From: CAVPGP01 sp963718065
GTDB lineage: Bacteria > Actinomycetota > Thermoleophilia > Gaiellales > Gaiellaceae
Assembly: GCA_963718065.1 (NCBI GenBank)
Contig: CAVQYE010000007.1
Span: 62,001 to 126,000 of the forward strand
Direction of reading: 5' to 3'
DNA length: 64,000 bases
Made by a program: the position numbers and the translations under genes. Below are positions 8,172-17,345 of the stretch, piece by piece (the stretch's first letter is position 1; each line of letters begins with the position of its first letter). The notes beneath the pieces are model-generated. The model was not told the DNA's origin. It did no database searches and saw nothing but the letters and a program-made list of their open reading frames with translations.

Positions 8172-9382
8172 CGCCGCCAGGCGAGGTGTCCGTCCTTGAC
8201 GACCGCGGCGACGATGTCGCCTGCCAGGTGGTACGCGAGGTAGCGCCAGTCCGGCGCCTCCAGCAGCGTGATGTCGGCCGCCGCTCCCGGCGCGAGCCGA
8301 CCCGCCTCCGGTCGGTCGAGTACGTGCGCCGCATTCACCGTGACGGCGGCGAGCGCCTCCGCCGGAGAGAGCTTCAGCTGCGTGCAGGCGAGGGAGCACA
8401 CGAGCGGCAGGCTCGTCGTGAACGAGCTGCCGGGGTTGAAGTCCGTGGCGAGCGCGATCGCGGCGCCGGCGTCGACGAGCGCGCGCGCGGGCGGCATCGG
8501 CCGGTCGAGGAAGAGCGCACTCGCCGGTAGGAGCACGCCGGTGACCGCGCTGGTCGCGAGCGCACGGACCCCGTCCGGCCCGGTCGCCTCGAGGTGGTCG
8601 ACGGAGCGGGCGCCGAGCTCCACCGCCAGCGGGATCGCGCCCGACTCGGTGAACTGGTCGCCGTGCAGGCGCAGAGCGAGCCCGGCACTGCGGCACGCCT
8701 CGAGGTACCGACGCGCCTGCGCCGCGTCGAACGCGCCCCGCTCGAGGAAGACGTCAGCCGCCTCCGCGAGCGCCGCCGCCTCCGGCAGCACCTCGGCGAG
8801 CAGGAAGTCGAGATACGAGTCGGCGTCGCCGAGCTCGGGAGGCACCGCGTGGGCGCCAAGCCACGTCGGCACGCCGCCGGCGGCGCGAATCGCCCGGAGC
8901 GAGGCGAGCTCTGTCTCGCGGTCGAGCCCGTAGCCCGACTTGCCCTCCCAGGTCGTCGTGCCGTGGTGGAGCATCCAGGTCGCATGGAGGCGCACCCGTT
9001 CGTGCAGCGCCGGCTCGTCGAGCGCGCGCGTCGCCGCGACCGTCGAGCGGATGCCGCCACCAGCGGCGTGCAGCTCCTCGTAACCCGCGCCGGCGGCGCG
9101 CAGCGAGAACTCCTCGACGCGGTCTCCTCCCCACGCCGGATGCGTGTGGCAGTCGACGAGCCCGGGCAGGGCGCACAGGCCCGTGCCGTCGACCTCCTCG
9201 ACTTCGCCCGCGATCGCCGGCAGGTCGGACATGCGGCCGAGCGCCTCGATCCGCGGACCGTCACAGAGCACGTACGCAGCCTCGACGACTTCCACGTCTG
9301 CGAGGTCGTGCCCGCGCAGCGGTGCGGGCGCTGACGACGGGGTCACGAGCTGTGCGAGGTCGCGGACGAGCAGCCGGGACAT
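8168..9382 (-). CDS. hutI: Imidazolonepropionase
   Basis: Third enzyme of histidine degradation, cytosolic, hydrolysing 4-imidazolone-5-propionate to N-formimino-L-glutamate. 404 aa, normal for the family. Amidohydrolase metal motif CHTHPAWGGD with H79 and H81; GKSGYGLDRETEL, HGDQF with a metal-binding His, GARSVDHLEA and ATDFNPGSS are all characteristic of HutI. It follows hutU by 7 bp on the same strand. Its stop codon and 3' end lie in palindromic element A, so the original terminus may have been altered slightly by that insertion; the protein otherwise looks complete. Confidence 0.95.
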   Translation of the reverse strand: MSRLLVRDLAQLVTPSSAPAPLRGHDLADVEVVEAAYVLCDGPRIEALGRMSDLPAIAGEVEEVDGTGLCALPGLVDCHTHPAWGGDRVEEFSLRAAGAGYEELHAAGGGIRSTVAATRALDEPALHERVRLHATWMLHHGTTTWEGKSGYGLDRETELASLRAIRAAGGVPTWLGAHAVPPELGDADSYLDFLLAEVLPEAAALAEAADVFLERGAFDAAQARRYLEACRSAGLALRLHGDQFTESGAIPLAVELGARSVDHLEATGPDGVRALATSAVTGVLLPASALFLDRPMPPARALVDAGAAIALATDFNPGSSFTTSLPLVCSLACTQLKLSPAEALAAVTVNAAHVLDRPEAGRLAPGAAADITLLEAPDWRYLAYHLAGDIVAAVVKDGHLAWRR

Positions 9383-9389
9383 CGGTCCG

Positions 9390-11092
<1,703 letters not shown>

Positions 11093-11096
<4 letters not shown>

Positions 11097-11365
11097 AGGC
11101 CCTCCCCCTTCTCCACCGCCGCGCGCCGTCGCTCGGCGGCCGCTGCGTGCGCGGTGAGCCGTTGCCGCCACTTCCACCAGCTCCACCCGGTCGCCAGCAC
11201 GAAGAAGACGCCCGCGAAGGCCAGCGCCCGCGTCATCCCGCCACCGGTCAGCAGCGCGACGCCGATGATCAGCCCGGCGAGGACCACGTAGAAGATCGCC
11301 GAGTCGCGATACGGATGCCTCGGGAAGCCCTCGACCGGCTCCGTGTCCCAGCTGAGGCGTCTCAT
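11093..11365 (-). CDS. Small membrane protein inside the hut operon
   Basis: 90 aa, unrecognised. Two adjacent hydrophobic segments at ~24-64 (AIFYVVLAGLIIGVALLTGG and ALAFAGVFFVLATGWSWWKW) are followed by a basic amphipathic tail (RQRLTAHAAAAERRRAAVEKG). ATG 11365 overlaps the hutH stop and its stop overlaps the hutU GTG, both by 4 nt, so it is translationally locked between two catabolic enzymes. It is too short to be a known histidine or urocanate permease. It could be a membrane tether, a small transport accessory or an unrelated passenger. Confidence 0.75.
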
Positions 11366-12900
11366 TCGAGCTCACCCACCTCGGCCTCGACCGCGGCGAT
11401 GAGCGAGCCGTCGCGAATCGCCGTCGCGACCGCCTCGATGTCCTTCGAGAGCTGCCGGTCCTCGCGCAGGCGCGGCGAGAGCGTCCGAACGAAGTCGTGC
11501 GTCGCCCGCGCTCCGGCGCCCGGCTCGAGCGGGGCGAGGAACTCGACCGCCTGCGCGCCGGCGAGCAGCTCGATCGCGAGCGCGCGCTCCGAGTTCGCGA
11601 GCACCTGCCAAGCCTTCAGCCCGGACGCGTTGCCCATCGACACGTGATCCTCCTGCCCGGCGCTCGTCGGGATCGAATCCACCGACGAAGGGTGACACAG
11701 CGATTTGTTCTCCGAGACGAGAGACGCGGCGACGTACTGCGGAATCATGAAGCCGGAATTGAGCCCGCCCTCGACGACGAGGAACGCCGGCAGCCCGTCG
11801 GACAGGTTCGGATTGACGAGGCGCTCGACGCGGCGCTCGGAGATGTTGGCGAGCTCCGACACCGCCATTGCGAGCGTGTCGAGAGCGAACGCGAGCGGCT
11901 GACCGTGGAAGTTCCCGTTCGAGACGAGAAAACCGTCGTCGACCAGGACGAGCGGGTTGTCCGTCGCCGCGTTCAGTTCCGTCGAGACGGTGTAGTCGAT
12001 GTAGTCGAGCAGGTCGCGCGAGGCACCGTGTACCTGCGGGGCGCAGCGCAGCGAGTAGGCGTCCTGCACCCGGTCGCACCAGCGATGGGCCTCGTTGATC
12101 GCCGAGCCCTCGAGCAGCCGGATCACGTTCGCCGCCGACGCTGCCTGGCCGCGCAACGGGCGCAGCGCCTGGATCTGCGGCAGGTAGGAGTTGCGTGACC
12201 CCTGCAGCGCCTCGACCGAGACGGCGCACGCGAGGTCGGCCGTCTTCGTCAGGCGCCGCGCCCGCACCAGACCGAGCGCGCACATCGAGGCCATGAACTG
12301 CGTGCCGTTGATCAGCGACAGGCCCTCCTTCGACACGAGACGCACGGGCTCGAGCCCCGCCGCCGCGAGGGCCTCGGCCGACGGGACGCACGTGCCGTCG
12401 AGCCACGCCTCGCCCTCGCCGACGAGCGGCAGCGCCAGGTGTGCGAGCGGCGCGAGATCGCCGGACGCGCCGACGGAACCACGGCTCGGTACGTACGGCA
12501 GGACTCCCCGGTTCAGGCACTCGAGCAGCAGCTCGACGGTCTCCACGCGGGCGCCCGAATAGCCCTTCGCGAGAGCATTGGCGCGCAGGAGCATCGCCGC
12601 GCGAACGACCTCGTCGGGATAGGGATCGCCGACGCCGCACGCGTGCGAGCGGAGCAGTCGGAGCTGCAGCTCCTCCGAGAGCTCCTCCGGAATCGACTCC
12701 GAGACGAAGCGGCCGAAGCCCGTATTGACCCCGTAGGTGTGCTCCTGCGACCCGTGCGCGACCTGCTCCACGAGCTCGCGCGCGCGGCGCATCTTCGCGC
12801 GGGCGTCGTCGGTGAGAGATGCGTGACCCCCTTCGACCGCGACGCGCCAGACGTCTTCGACGGTGAGGTCCTCGCCTGTGAGCCCGCGCGTGTCGAGCAC
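11362..12900 (-). CDS. hutH: Histidine ammonia-lyase
   Basis: First step of histidine catabolism: non-oxidative deamination of L-histidine to trans-urocanate. 512 aa. The MIO-forming Ala-Ser-Gly is at residues 145-147 (GSVGASGDLAPL); YGVNTGFGRF with the catalytic Tyr, LINGTQFMAS, QDAYSLRCAPQVHGA and NGNFHGQP are all present. The GTG at 12898-12900 is the only reasonable start; it lies just 9 bp from palindromic copy B and has no obvious Shine-Dalgarno sequence, so translation may be leaderless or use a structured leader. It is the first gene of the hut operon. Confidence 0.96.
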   Translation of the reverse strand: MLDTRGLTGEDLTVEDVWRVAVEGGHASLTDDARAKMRRARELVEQVAHGSQEHTYGVNTGFGRFVSESIPEELSEELQLRLLRSHACGVGDPYPDEVVRAAMLLRANALAKGYSGARVETVELLLECLNRGVLPYVPSRGSVGASGDLAPLAHLALPLVGEGEAWLDGTCVPSAEALAAAGLEPVRLVSKEGLSLINGTQFMASMCALGLVRARRLTKTADLACAVSVEALQGSRNSYLPQIQALRPLRGQAASAANVIRLLEGSAINEAHRWCDRVQDAYSLRCAPQVHGASRDLLDYIDYTVSTELNAATDNPLVLVDDGFLVSNGNFHGQPLAFALDTLAMAVSELANISERRVERLVNPNLSDGLPAFLVVEGGLNSGFMIPQYVAASLVSENKSLCHPSSVDSIPTSAGQEDHVSMGNASGLKAWQVLANSERALAIELLAGAQAVEFLAPLEPGAGARATHDFVRTLSPRLREDRQLSKDIEAVATAIRDGSLIAAVEAEVGELE

Positions 12901-12909
12901 GACGAGACT

Positions 12910-13079
12910 CTAGATGGTTGATGCCGCGGCAGAGTGCGTCTGGGGATGGCTCAGGCCAAGCCGTGTGGTCGGGTCAGCTGACGAGCAGGCTGGTTTGCCT
13001 GGTCGAGGCTGAGCCGGCCGCACGGCGCCGCGCCTGAGCCACCATCCAGGCGTGCCCGGTCGTGGCATCAACCATCTCG
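12910..13079. repeat. 170-bp imperfect palindrome, copy B, upstream of hutH (inverted relative to A)
   Basis: It begins CTAGATGGTTGATGCC and ends GGCATCAACCATCTCG. It is the reverse complement of copy A with ~95% identity, so the hut operon sits between inverted copies. Being nearly self-complementary, it can fold as a long hairpin in the 5' region of any hut transcript started upstream. It contains no ORF. Confidence 0.85.
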
Positions 13080-13134
13080 CGACTGCTGCGGAGCGCGGGC
13101 GATTTCGTCCGGCTCACGTGCAGACTGCCCACTC

Positions 13135-13434
13135 ATGGCCGATCCGGTCACGAACATCCCGGAGGAGCTCCGCGAGAGCCCCGTCCCGCCTCCCGGAGCA
13201 ACCGCTTTGCTCCGGCGCCCCGATTTCCGCCGGCTCTTCGAAGCGGTCTGCGCGAGCGAGGTCGGCGACTCGCTGCACCACATCGCGCCTGATGTGGTTC
13301 GCGCTCGACGCGGGCGAGCCGCTCGGCGTCGTCGCGGTGCGCCTCGCCGACAGCGTGCCGACGCGGCGATCGCGGTGCCTCTCGTCGGTCTCGCGGGCGT
13401 GGTTTGGGCATCGCGGGCAATGATGTCGCGATGA
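13135..13434 (+). pseudogene. MFS transporter remnant with large internal deletion
   Basis: The beginning (ALLRRPDFRRLFEAVCASEVGD) is the classic N-terminus of an MFS drug-efflux-type permease. After one extra C near 13292 it continues in the +1 frame as LMWFALDAGEPLGVVAVRLA, part of the first transmembrane region. The sequence then jumps to AAIAVPLVGLAGVVWASR, resembling the last membrane segment of such proteins. Only ~100 codons remain where ~400 are expected. It lies immediately outside palindromic copy B. It is almost certainly non-functional unless the assembly has lost sequence here. Confidence 0.7.
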
Positions 13435-14576
13435 AGATCGCGATCATGACCCGGGAGTACCCGCCCGACGTCTACGGCGGCGCCGGCGTCCACGTCGAGT
13501 ATCTCGCCAAGGAGCTGCGCGCTCTGGCCGATGTCGACGTTCGCTGCTTCGGCGACGAGCGTCCGGATGCGCGCGCGTTCAAGCCGTGGGACGCGACGGC
13601 CGCCGGTGGCCCGGCATTGCAGACGATGTCGGTCGACCTCGCGATGGCGGCAGACCTCGACGGCGCCCAGCTAGTGCACAGCCACACGTGGTACGCCAAC
13701 TTCGGCGGCCACATCGCCAAGCTCCGCCACCAGGTGCCCCACGTCGTGACCACGCACAGCCTCGAGCCGGGCCGGCCGTGGAAGGCGGAGCAGCTCGGCG
13801 CCGGCGGCTACGCCCTCTCGTCTTTCTGCGAACGCACTGCAATCGAGGCCGCCGATGCGGTCGTCGCCGTGTCGGCCGGCATGCGCCAGGACATCATGGC
13901 CGCCTACCCCGCAGTCGATCCGGGTCGCATCGACGTCATACACAACGGGATCGATCCCGAGGAGTACCAGCCGGACCCGGCCACCGACGTCCTGACCACG
14001 TACGGCGTGGACCCGGACCGTCCGTACGTGCTCTTCGTCGGCCGGATCACGCGCCAGAAGGGAATCGTGCACCTGGTCGCAGCGGCGCACGACTTCGATC
14101 CGAAGGCGCAACTCGTGCTGGCCGCCGGCGCGCCCGACGAGCCGGAGGTCGAACGGGAGGTGACCGAAGGCGTCGCGCGGCTGAGCGCCGAGCGCGACGG
14201 CGTCATCTGGATCCAGAAGATGCTCACCAAGCCGCAGGTGATCCAGTTGATGACGCACGCCGACGTGTTCGTAGTGCCCTCGGTCTACGAACCGATGGGG
14301 ATCGTCAACCTCGAGGCGATGGCGTGCGAGACCGCCGTCGTCGCGTCACGCGTGGGTGGCATCCCCGAGGTCGTCGCCGAAGGCGAGACGGGACTGCTCG
14401 TGCCGCCGGCCGATTCGCCTGCGCTCGCCGCGGCGGTCAACGAGTTGCTCGCCGATCCCGAGCGGTCGCAGGAGATGGGACTCGCCGGCCGCCGGCGCGT
14501 GCTGGAGCATTTCACGTGGCGCTCGGTCGCCGAACGGACGCTGTCGCTATACGAGCGGCTCGTCGAACAGGCGTAG
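13431..14576 (+). CDS. glgA: Glycogen synthase, Corynebacterium type (GT4; possibly maltose-1-phosphate synthase)
   Basis: 381 aa from ATG 13431, preferred over an upstream in-frame start because MKIAIMTREYPPDVYGGAGVH is the usual N-terminus. A GT-B fold glycosyltransferase: N-terminal GGAGVHVEYLAKEL glycine loop, SHTWYANFGGH, VVAVSAGMRQDI linker, VLFVGRITRQKGI at the start of the second Rossmann domain, and the nucleotide-binding EPMGIVNLEAMACETAVVAS (E-x7-E). Actinobacterial members use ADP-glucose to extend glycogen or make maltose-1-phosphate; the sequence alone does not separate the two. The 3' end overlaps the convergent ftcD gene by 30 bp. Confidence 0.9.
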   Translation: MKIAIMTREYPPDVYGGAGVHVEYLAKELRALADVDVRCFGDERPDARAFKPWDATAAGGPALQTMSVDLAMAADLDGAQLVHSHTWYANFGGHIAKLRHQVPHVVTTHSLEPGRPWKAEQLGAGGYALSSFCERTAIEAADAVVAVSAGMRQDIMAAYPAVDPGRIDVIHNGIDPEEYQPDPATDVLTTYGVDPDRPYVLFVGRITRQKGIVHLVAAAHDFDPKAQLVLAAGAPDEPEVEREVTEGVARLSAERDGVIWIQKMLTKPQVIQLMTHADVFVVPSVYEPMGIVNLEAMACETAVVASRVGGIPEVVAEGETGLLVPPADSPALAAAVNELLADPERSQEMGLAGRRRVLEHFTWRSVAERTLSLYERLVEQA

Positions 14577-15437
14577 CTCGAGCACGCGCGAGGCGTCGAA
14601 GCCCGCGATGTGCAGCTGCGCACCGGCGGCCGCCGCGGCAGCGCCGGCCGGCATCAAGCCGACGAGCTCCGAGCCGACGACCTCGGCGTCCCGCCCGGTC
14701 GCCTCCAACTCGATGCGGGACACGATCTCGTGCAGCGCAGACGCCTCCCAGTCCTCGACGTTCATGCTCACCTGGACGAGCCCGGCGCGCGGAAGCTCGA
14801 GCCCGAGTGCGCGCACACCGGGGAAGCCTCCGTCGCGCTCACGCACGACCGAGGCGATCTCACGGGCGACCTCGAGCGTCGACCGCAGATTGACGTTGAA
14901 CGCGATCAGCGGCCGCCGGGCTCCGACGATCACACCGCCTGCCGACGGGTCGAGCAACGGCGGCCCGTAGTCGGGCGCGAGCTCGCCGTCGTCGATCCGC
15001 CGCTGCAGCTCGTCCGGGCCGCCGCGCCGGAAGAACGCCGGGCCTCGACCCGGCGCGAGCTCCCCGTAGAGAAAGACGGGCAGTGCGAGCTCGCGACCGA
15101 TCCTCTCCGCGAGCTTCCGCGCGGCCGCCACGGCGCGATCCATGTCGCCCGGGCGGAGGGGCACGAGTGGAACGACGTCGGCCGCACCGGTGCGGGGATG
15201 AGCGCCCTCGTGCCGGCGCAGGTCGATCCGTTCGCGCGCGACCGCAATGCCGGCGAGGAGCGCAGCCTCGAGCTCGTCCGCCGAGCCGACGAGCGTGAAG
15301 ACCGAGCGGTTGTGGTCGGGGTCGGCGTGGACATCGAGCAGCCTCGCGTGCGCTCCGAGCGCCTCGCCCAGCCGCTCGATCGTCTCCCCGTCACGTCCCT
15401 CCGAGAAGTTCGGCACCGACTCGAGCGGCAATTCCAC
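14547..15437 (-). CDS. ftcD: Glutamate formimidoyltransferase
   Basis: Transfers the formimino group of N-formimino-glutamate, the product of HutI, to tetrahydrofolate, releasing glutamate. 296 aa, matching the stand-alone transferase domain (FTCD N-terminal plus middle domains) without the cyclodeaminase. Landmarks: LESVPNFSEGRD at the N-terminus, DPDHNRSVFTLVG with the folate-site His, RRHEGAHPRTGAADVVPLVP, and LRSTLEVAREIASVVRERDG. It thus completes the hut pathway begun at 8-13 kb; the missing cyclodeaminase activity is supplied by the gene at 40.3 kb. It is divergent from the methyltransferase, with 19 bp between the start codons. Confidence 0.93.
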   Translation of the reverse strand: MELPLESVPNFSEGRDGETIERLGEALGAHARLLDVHADPDHNRSVFTLVGSADELEAALLAGIAVARERIDLRRHEGAHPRTGAADVVPLVPLRPGDMDRAVAAARKLAERIGRELALPVFLYGELAPGRGPAFFRRGGPDELQRRIDDGELAPDYGPPLLDPSAGGVIVGARRPLIAFNVNLRSTLEVAREIASVVRERDGGFPGVRALGLELPRAGLVQVSMNVEDWEASALHEIVSRIELEATGRDAEVVGSELVGLMPAGAAAAAAGAQLHIAGFDASRVLELRLFDEPLV

Positions 15438-15456
15438 GCGCGTACTCTACGAGCCG

Positions 15457-16044
15457 GTGGAGGCCTATTACGACGCCCGCGCGCCCGAGTACGACGATTG
15501 GTGGCACGGCACCGGGCTCTTCGAGGATCGCGAACGTCCCGGCTGGGACGACGAGGTCGCACGGCTCTGCGAGGTGTTGGCGTACTTGCATGCGGGACGA
15601 ACGCTCGACGTCGCATGCGGCACCGGCTTCCTCACGAGACATCTCCGCGGCGAGGTCGTCGGGCTCGATCAGAGCGCGAGCATGCTCGAGGAGGCCGGAC
15701 GCAACGCGCCTGACGCGCAGCTCGTCCAGGGCGACGCTCTCGAGCTCCCGTTCGCGGACAGTTCATTCGACCGCGTCTTCACCGGTCACTTCTACGGCCA
15801 CCTCGATCCGCGGCAGCGAGTGCGATTCCTGAGCGAGGCACGTCGCGTCGCGCCCGAGCTTGTGGTCGCCGACTCGGCGCTCCGCGACGACAACCTGGCC
15901 GAGGAGATCCAGACCCGGGTGCTGAACGACGGGTCGCGCTGGTCGGTCCTGAAGCGGTGCTTCACCCCCGACGCGCTGCTCGCCGAGCTCGGCGGTGGCG
16001 AGACGCTCCACGCCGGCCGCTGGTTCGTCGTCGTCCGCGCGTGA
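15457..16044 (+). CDS. Class I SAM-dependent methyltransferase
   Basis: 195 aa from GTG 15457 (VEAYYDARAPEYDDWW), chosen because the homologous methyltransferase N-terminus begins here. The SAM-binding motif I is TLDVACGTGFLTRHL, followed by VVGLDQSASML with the acidic ribose-binding Asp, and GDALELPFADSSFDRVF as motif II/III. It resembles UbiE/small-molecule methyltransferases of the Methyltransf_11 group; the substrate is unknown. Its TGA overlaps the next gene's GTG by 3 nt, suggesting co-expression with the lipoprotein and uracil-DNA glycosylase. Confidence 0.85.
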   Translation: MEAYYDARAPEYDDWWHGTGLFEDRERPGWDDEVARLCEVLAYLHAGRTLDVACGTGFLTRHLRGEVVGLDQSASMLEEAGRNAPDAQLVQGDALELPFADSSFDRVFTGHFYGHLDPRQRVRFLSEARRVAPELVVADSALRDDNLAEEIQTRVLNDGSRWSVLKRCFTPDALLAELGGGETLHAGRWFVVVRA

Positions 16045-16523
16045 GACGAGCGGTACTCGTGGCCGCGGTCGTGCTCTCCGGCTGCGGATCGACGTCCAGG
16101 CCAACGTGGGCGCCGCCGCAGACGGTTCGCCTCGACTGGAGCGAGCCCGCCTGCGCCGGCTTGGGGTTCGAGATCGCCCGGCTGACCGTGGAGGCGTCGC
16201 GCTGGCGAATCGAGGCGACCGTGACGAACGACGACGGGCCGCTCCTGGTCGACCGGCCGCACCAGACCGGCGGGACGTACTTCGGCATCGCGCGGGGCGA
16301 CCGCCGGACGGCCGACGCGCTGCACGCCTCGTTGCTCGCCGATCGATTCGCGCCGCCGTTGCCCCGCCGTCTGGCTCACGGGGCACGCTGGCACGGCACC
16401 TACTCGGGGCCCGGCCGCCTACCGCCGGGGATTCCGCTCCGCCTCGTCTTCGGCCGTTTTCGGCACGCCGGTCCCGATCCGCGTGGCTTCCTCTGCGTCA
16501 GCAAGCACCAGGTGACGCTCTGA
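16041..16523 (+). CDS. Putative lipoprotein of unknown function
   Basis: 160 aa. The signal peptide RRAVLVAAVVLSGC has a lipobox (LSGC), so Cys15-16 is the likely lipidated residue. The mature part is a compact ~140-aa domain with no recognised motif: WSEPACAGLGFEIARLTV, then RIEATVTNDDGPLLVDRP, then a C-terminal GPDPRGFLCVSKHQV. Beta-rich predicted character. GTG 16041 overlaps the methyltransferase TGA and the next gene begins at its stop. Confidence 0.72.
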   Translation: MRRAVLVAAVVLSGCGSTSRPTWAPPQTVRLDWSEPACAGLGFEIARLTVEASRWRIEATVTNDDGPLLVDRPHQTGGTYFGIARGDRRTADALHASLLADRFAPPLPRRLAHGARWHGTYSGPGRLPPGIPLRLVFGRFRHAGPDPRGFLCVSKHQVTL

Positions 16524-17134
16524 GCCGGCGCCGCTCGTCGTACCGCTCGCTCAGCTCGCTGCAGCGGGACAACGCAGGCTGCCGTGCGTGCGCCGAGGCG
16601 GGATTCCCAATCGAGTCGCTGCCCGTCTTCGAAGGGCACGACGGCCAGCGCGCGTACATCCTCGGCCAGGCGCCGGGCGTCCTCGAGGGAGAGCAACGCC
16701 GCCCGTGGCGTGGCCGCGCGGGCCAGACGCTGCGCCGCTGGCTCGAGCTGGACGAGGAGCAGTTCTACGCGACGTTCTACTGCGCGTCCGTGACGAGGTG
16801 CTACCCGGGCCGGCCGCCGTCGGGGCGAGGCGACCGTACGCCGACGAGGACGGAGCAGGAGCTCTGCTCGTTCTGGCGGGAATGGGAGCTCCGCCTCTTG
16901 CGGCCCGAGCTGATCCTCGTCGTCGGCGGCATGGCGGCGCGCCGGCTGCTCGGGCTGACGAGCGTCAGCGAGTTCGTCGGGCGACGCTACGAGCTGGACG
17001 GCGTGACGGCGATCCCGCTCCCCCACCCCTCGGGTGCGAGCGGCTGGCTGAACAGCCCCGCGAACCGGCGGCTCCTCGACGGTGCGCTGGCGCTCGTGCG
17101 CGAGGAGCTCGTCCGCACCGGCCTCCGGGCGTGA
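16520..17134 (+). CDS. Uracil-DNA glycosylase superfamily protein with Fe-S cysteine pattern
   Basis: About 204 aa; base excision repair, removing uracil from DNA. Motif 1 is ILGQAPGVLEGEQ and motif 2 is LPHPSGASGW. Four cysteines sit where family 4/5 enzymes bind a [4Fe-4S] cluster: CRAC near the N-terminus (about residues 21 and 24), ASVTRCYPGRPP, and TEQELCSFW. The start is uncertain: no ATG/GTG precedes the domain, and a CTG at 16520 overlapping the previous TGA is the best-placed codon; a lost base is possible. It closes the plus-strand run with the methyltransferase and lipoprotein. Confidence 0.82.
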   Translation: MSRRRSSYRSLSSLQRDNAGCRACAEAGFPIESLPVFEGHDGQRAYILGQAPGVLEGEQRRPWRGRAGQTLRRWLELDEEQFYATFYCASVTRCYPGRPPSGRGDRTPTRTEQELCSFWREWELRLLRPELILVVGGMAARRLLGLTSVSEFVGRRYELDGVTAIPLPHPSGASGWLNSPANRRLLDGALALVREELVRTGLRA

Positions 17135-17184
17135 CGCCTTACTCATTGCGCGCAGGCACGCGCGCGCGCGACGAACCGTCCCTA

Positions 17185-17250
17185 ACCCCCACCCACCCGG
17201 GGAACGACGAAAAGGCTACGTGTCCCGCCGGCACGTGTCTGTGACATTTC
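17185..17250 (+). repeat. Dispersed intergenic repeat, copy R2 (shorter)
   Basis: Contains AACCCCCACCC followed by CCCGGGG, GGCTACGTGTCCC and GCCGGCACGTGTCTGTGAC. These match the start, core and end blocks of R1 and R3, with the central CCGCCCTC block missing. It lies between the uracil-DNA glycosylase and the ABC exporter genes (17135-17345), a gap that otherwise shows nothing. Confidence 0.5.
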
Positions 17251-17345
17251 TGCACCGATTGCCAGCGCGCGGGCGTCACGCCACGCGGCTGCCGCGTCCC
17301 GGCGCGCCCGACGGCGACGGGAGGTCGCGCGGCTAGATTGCCCGG

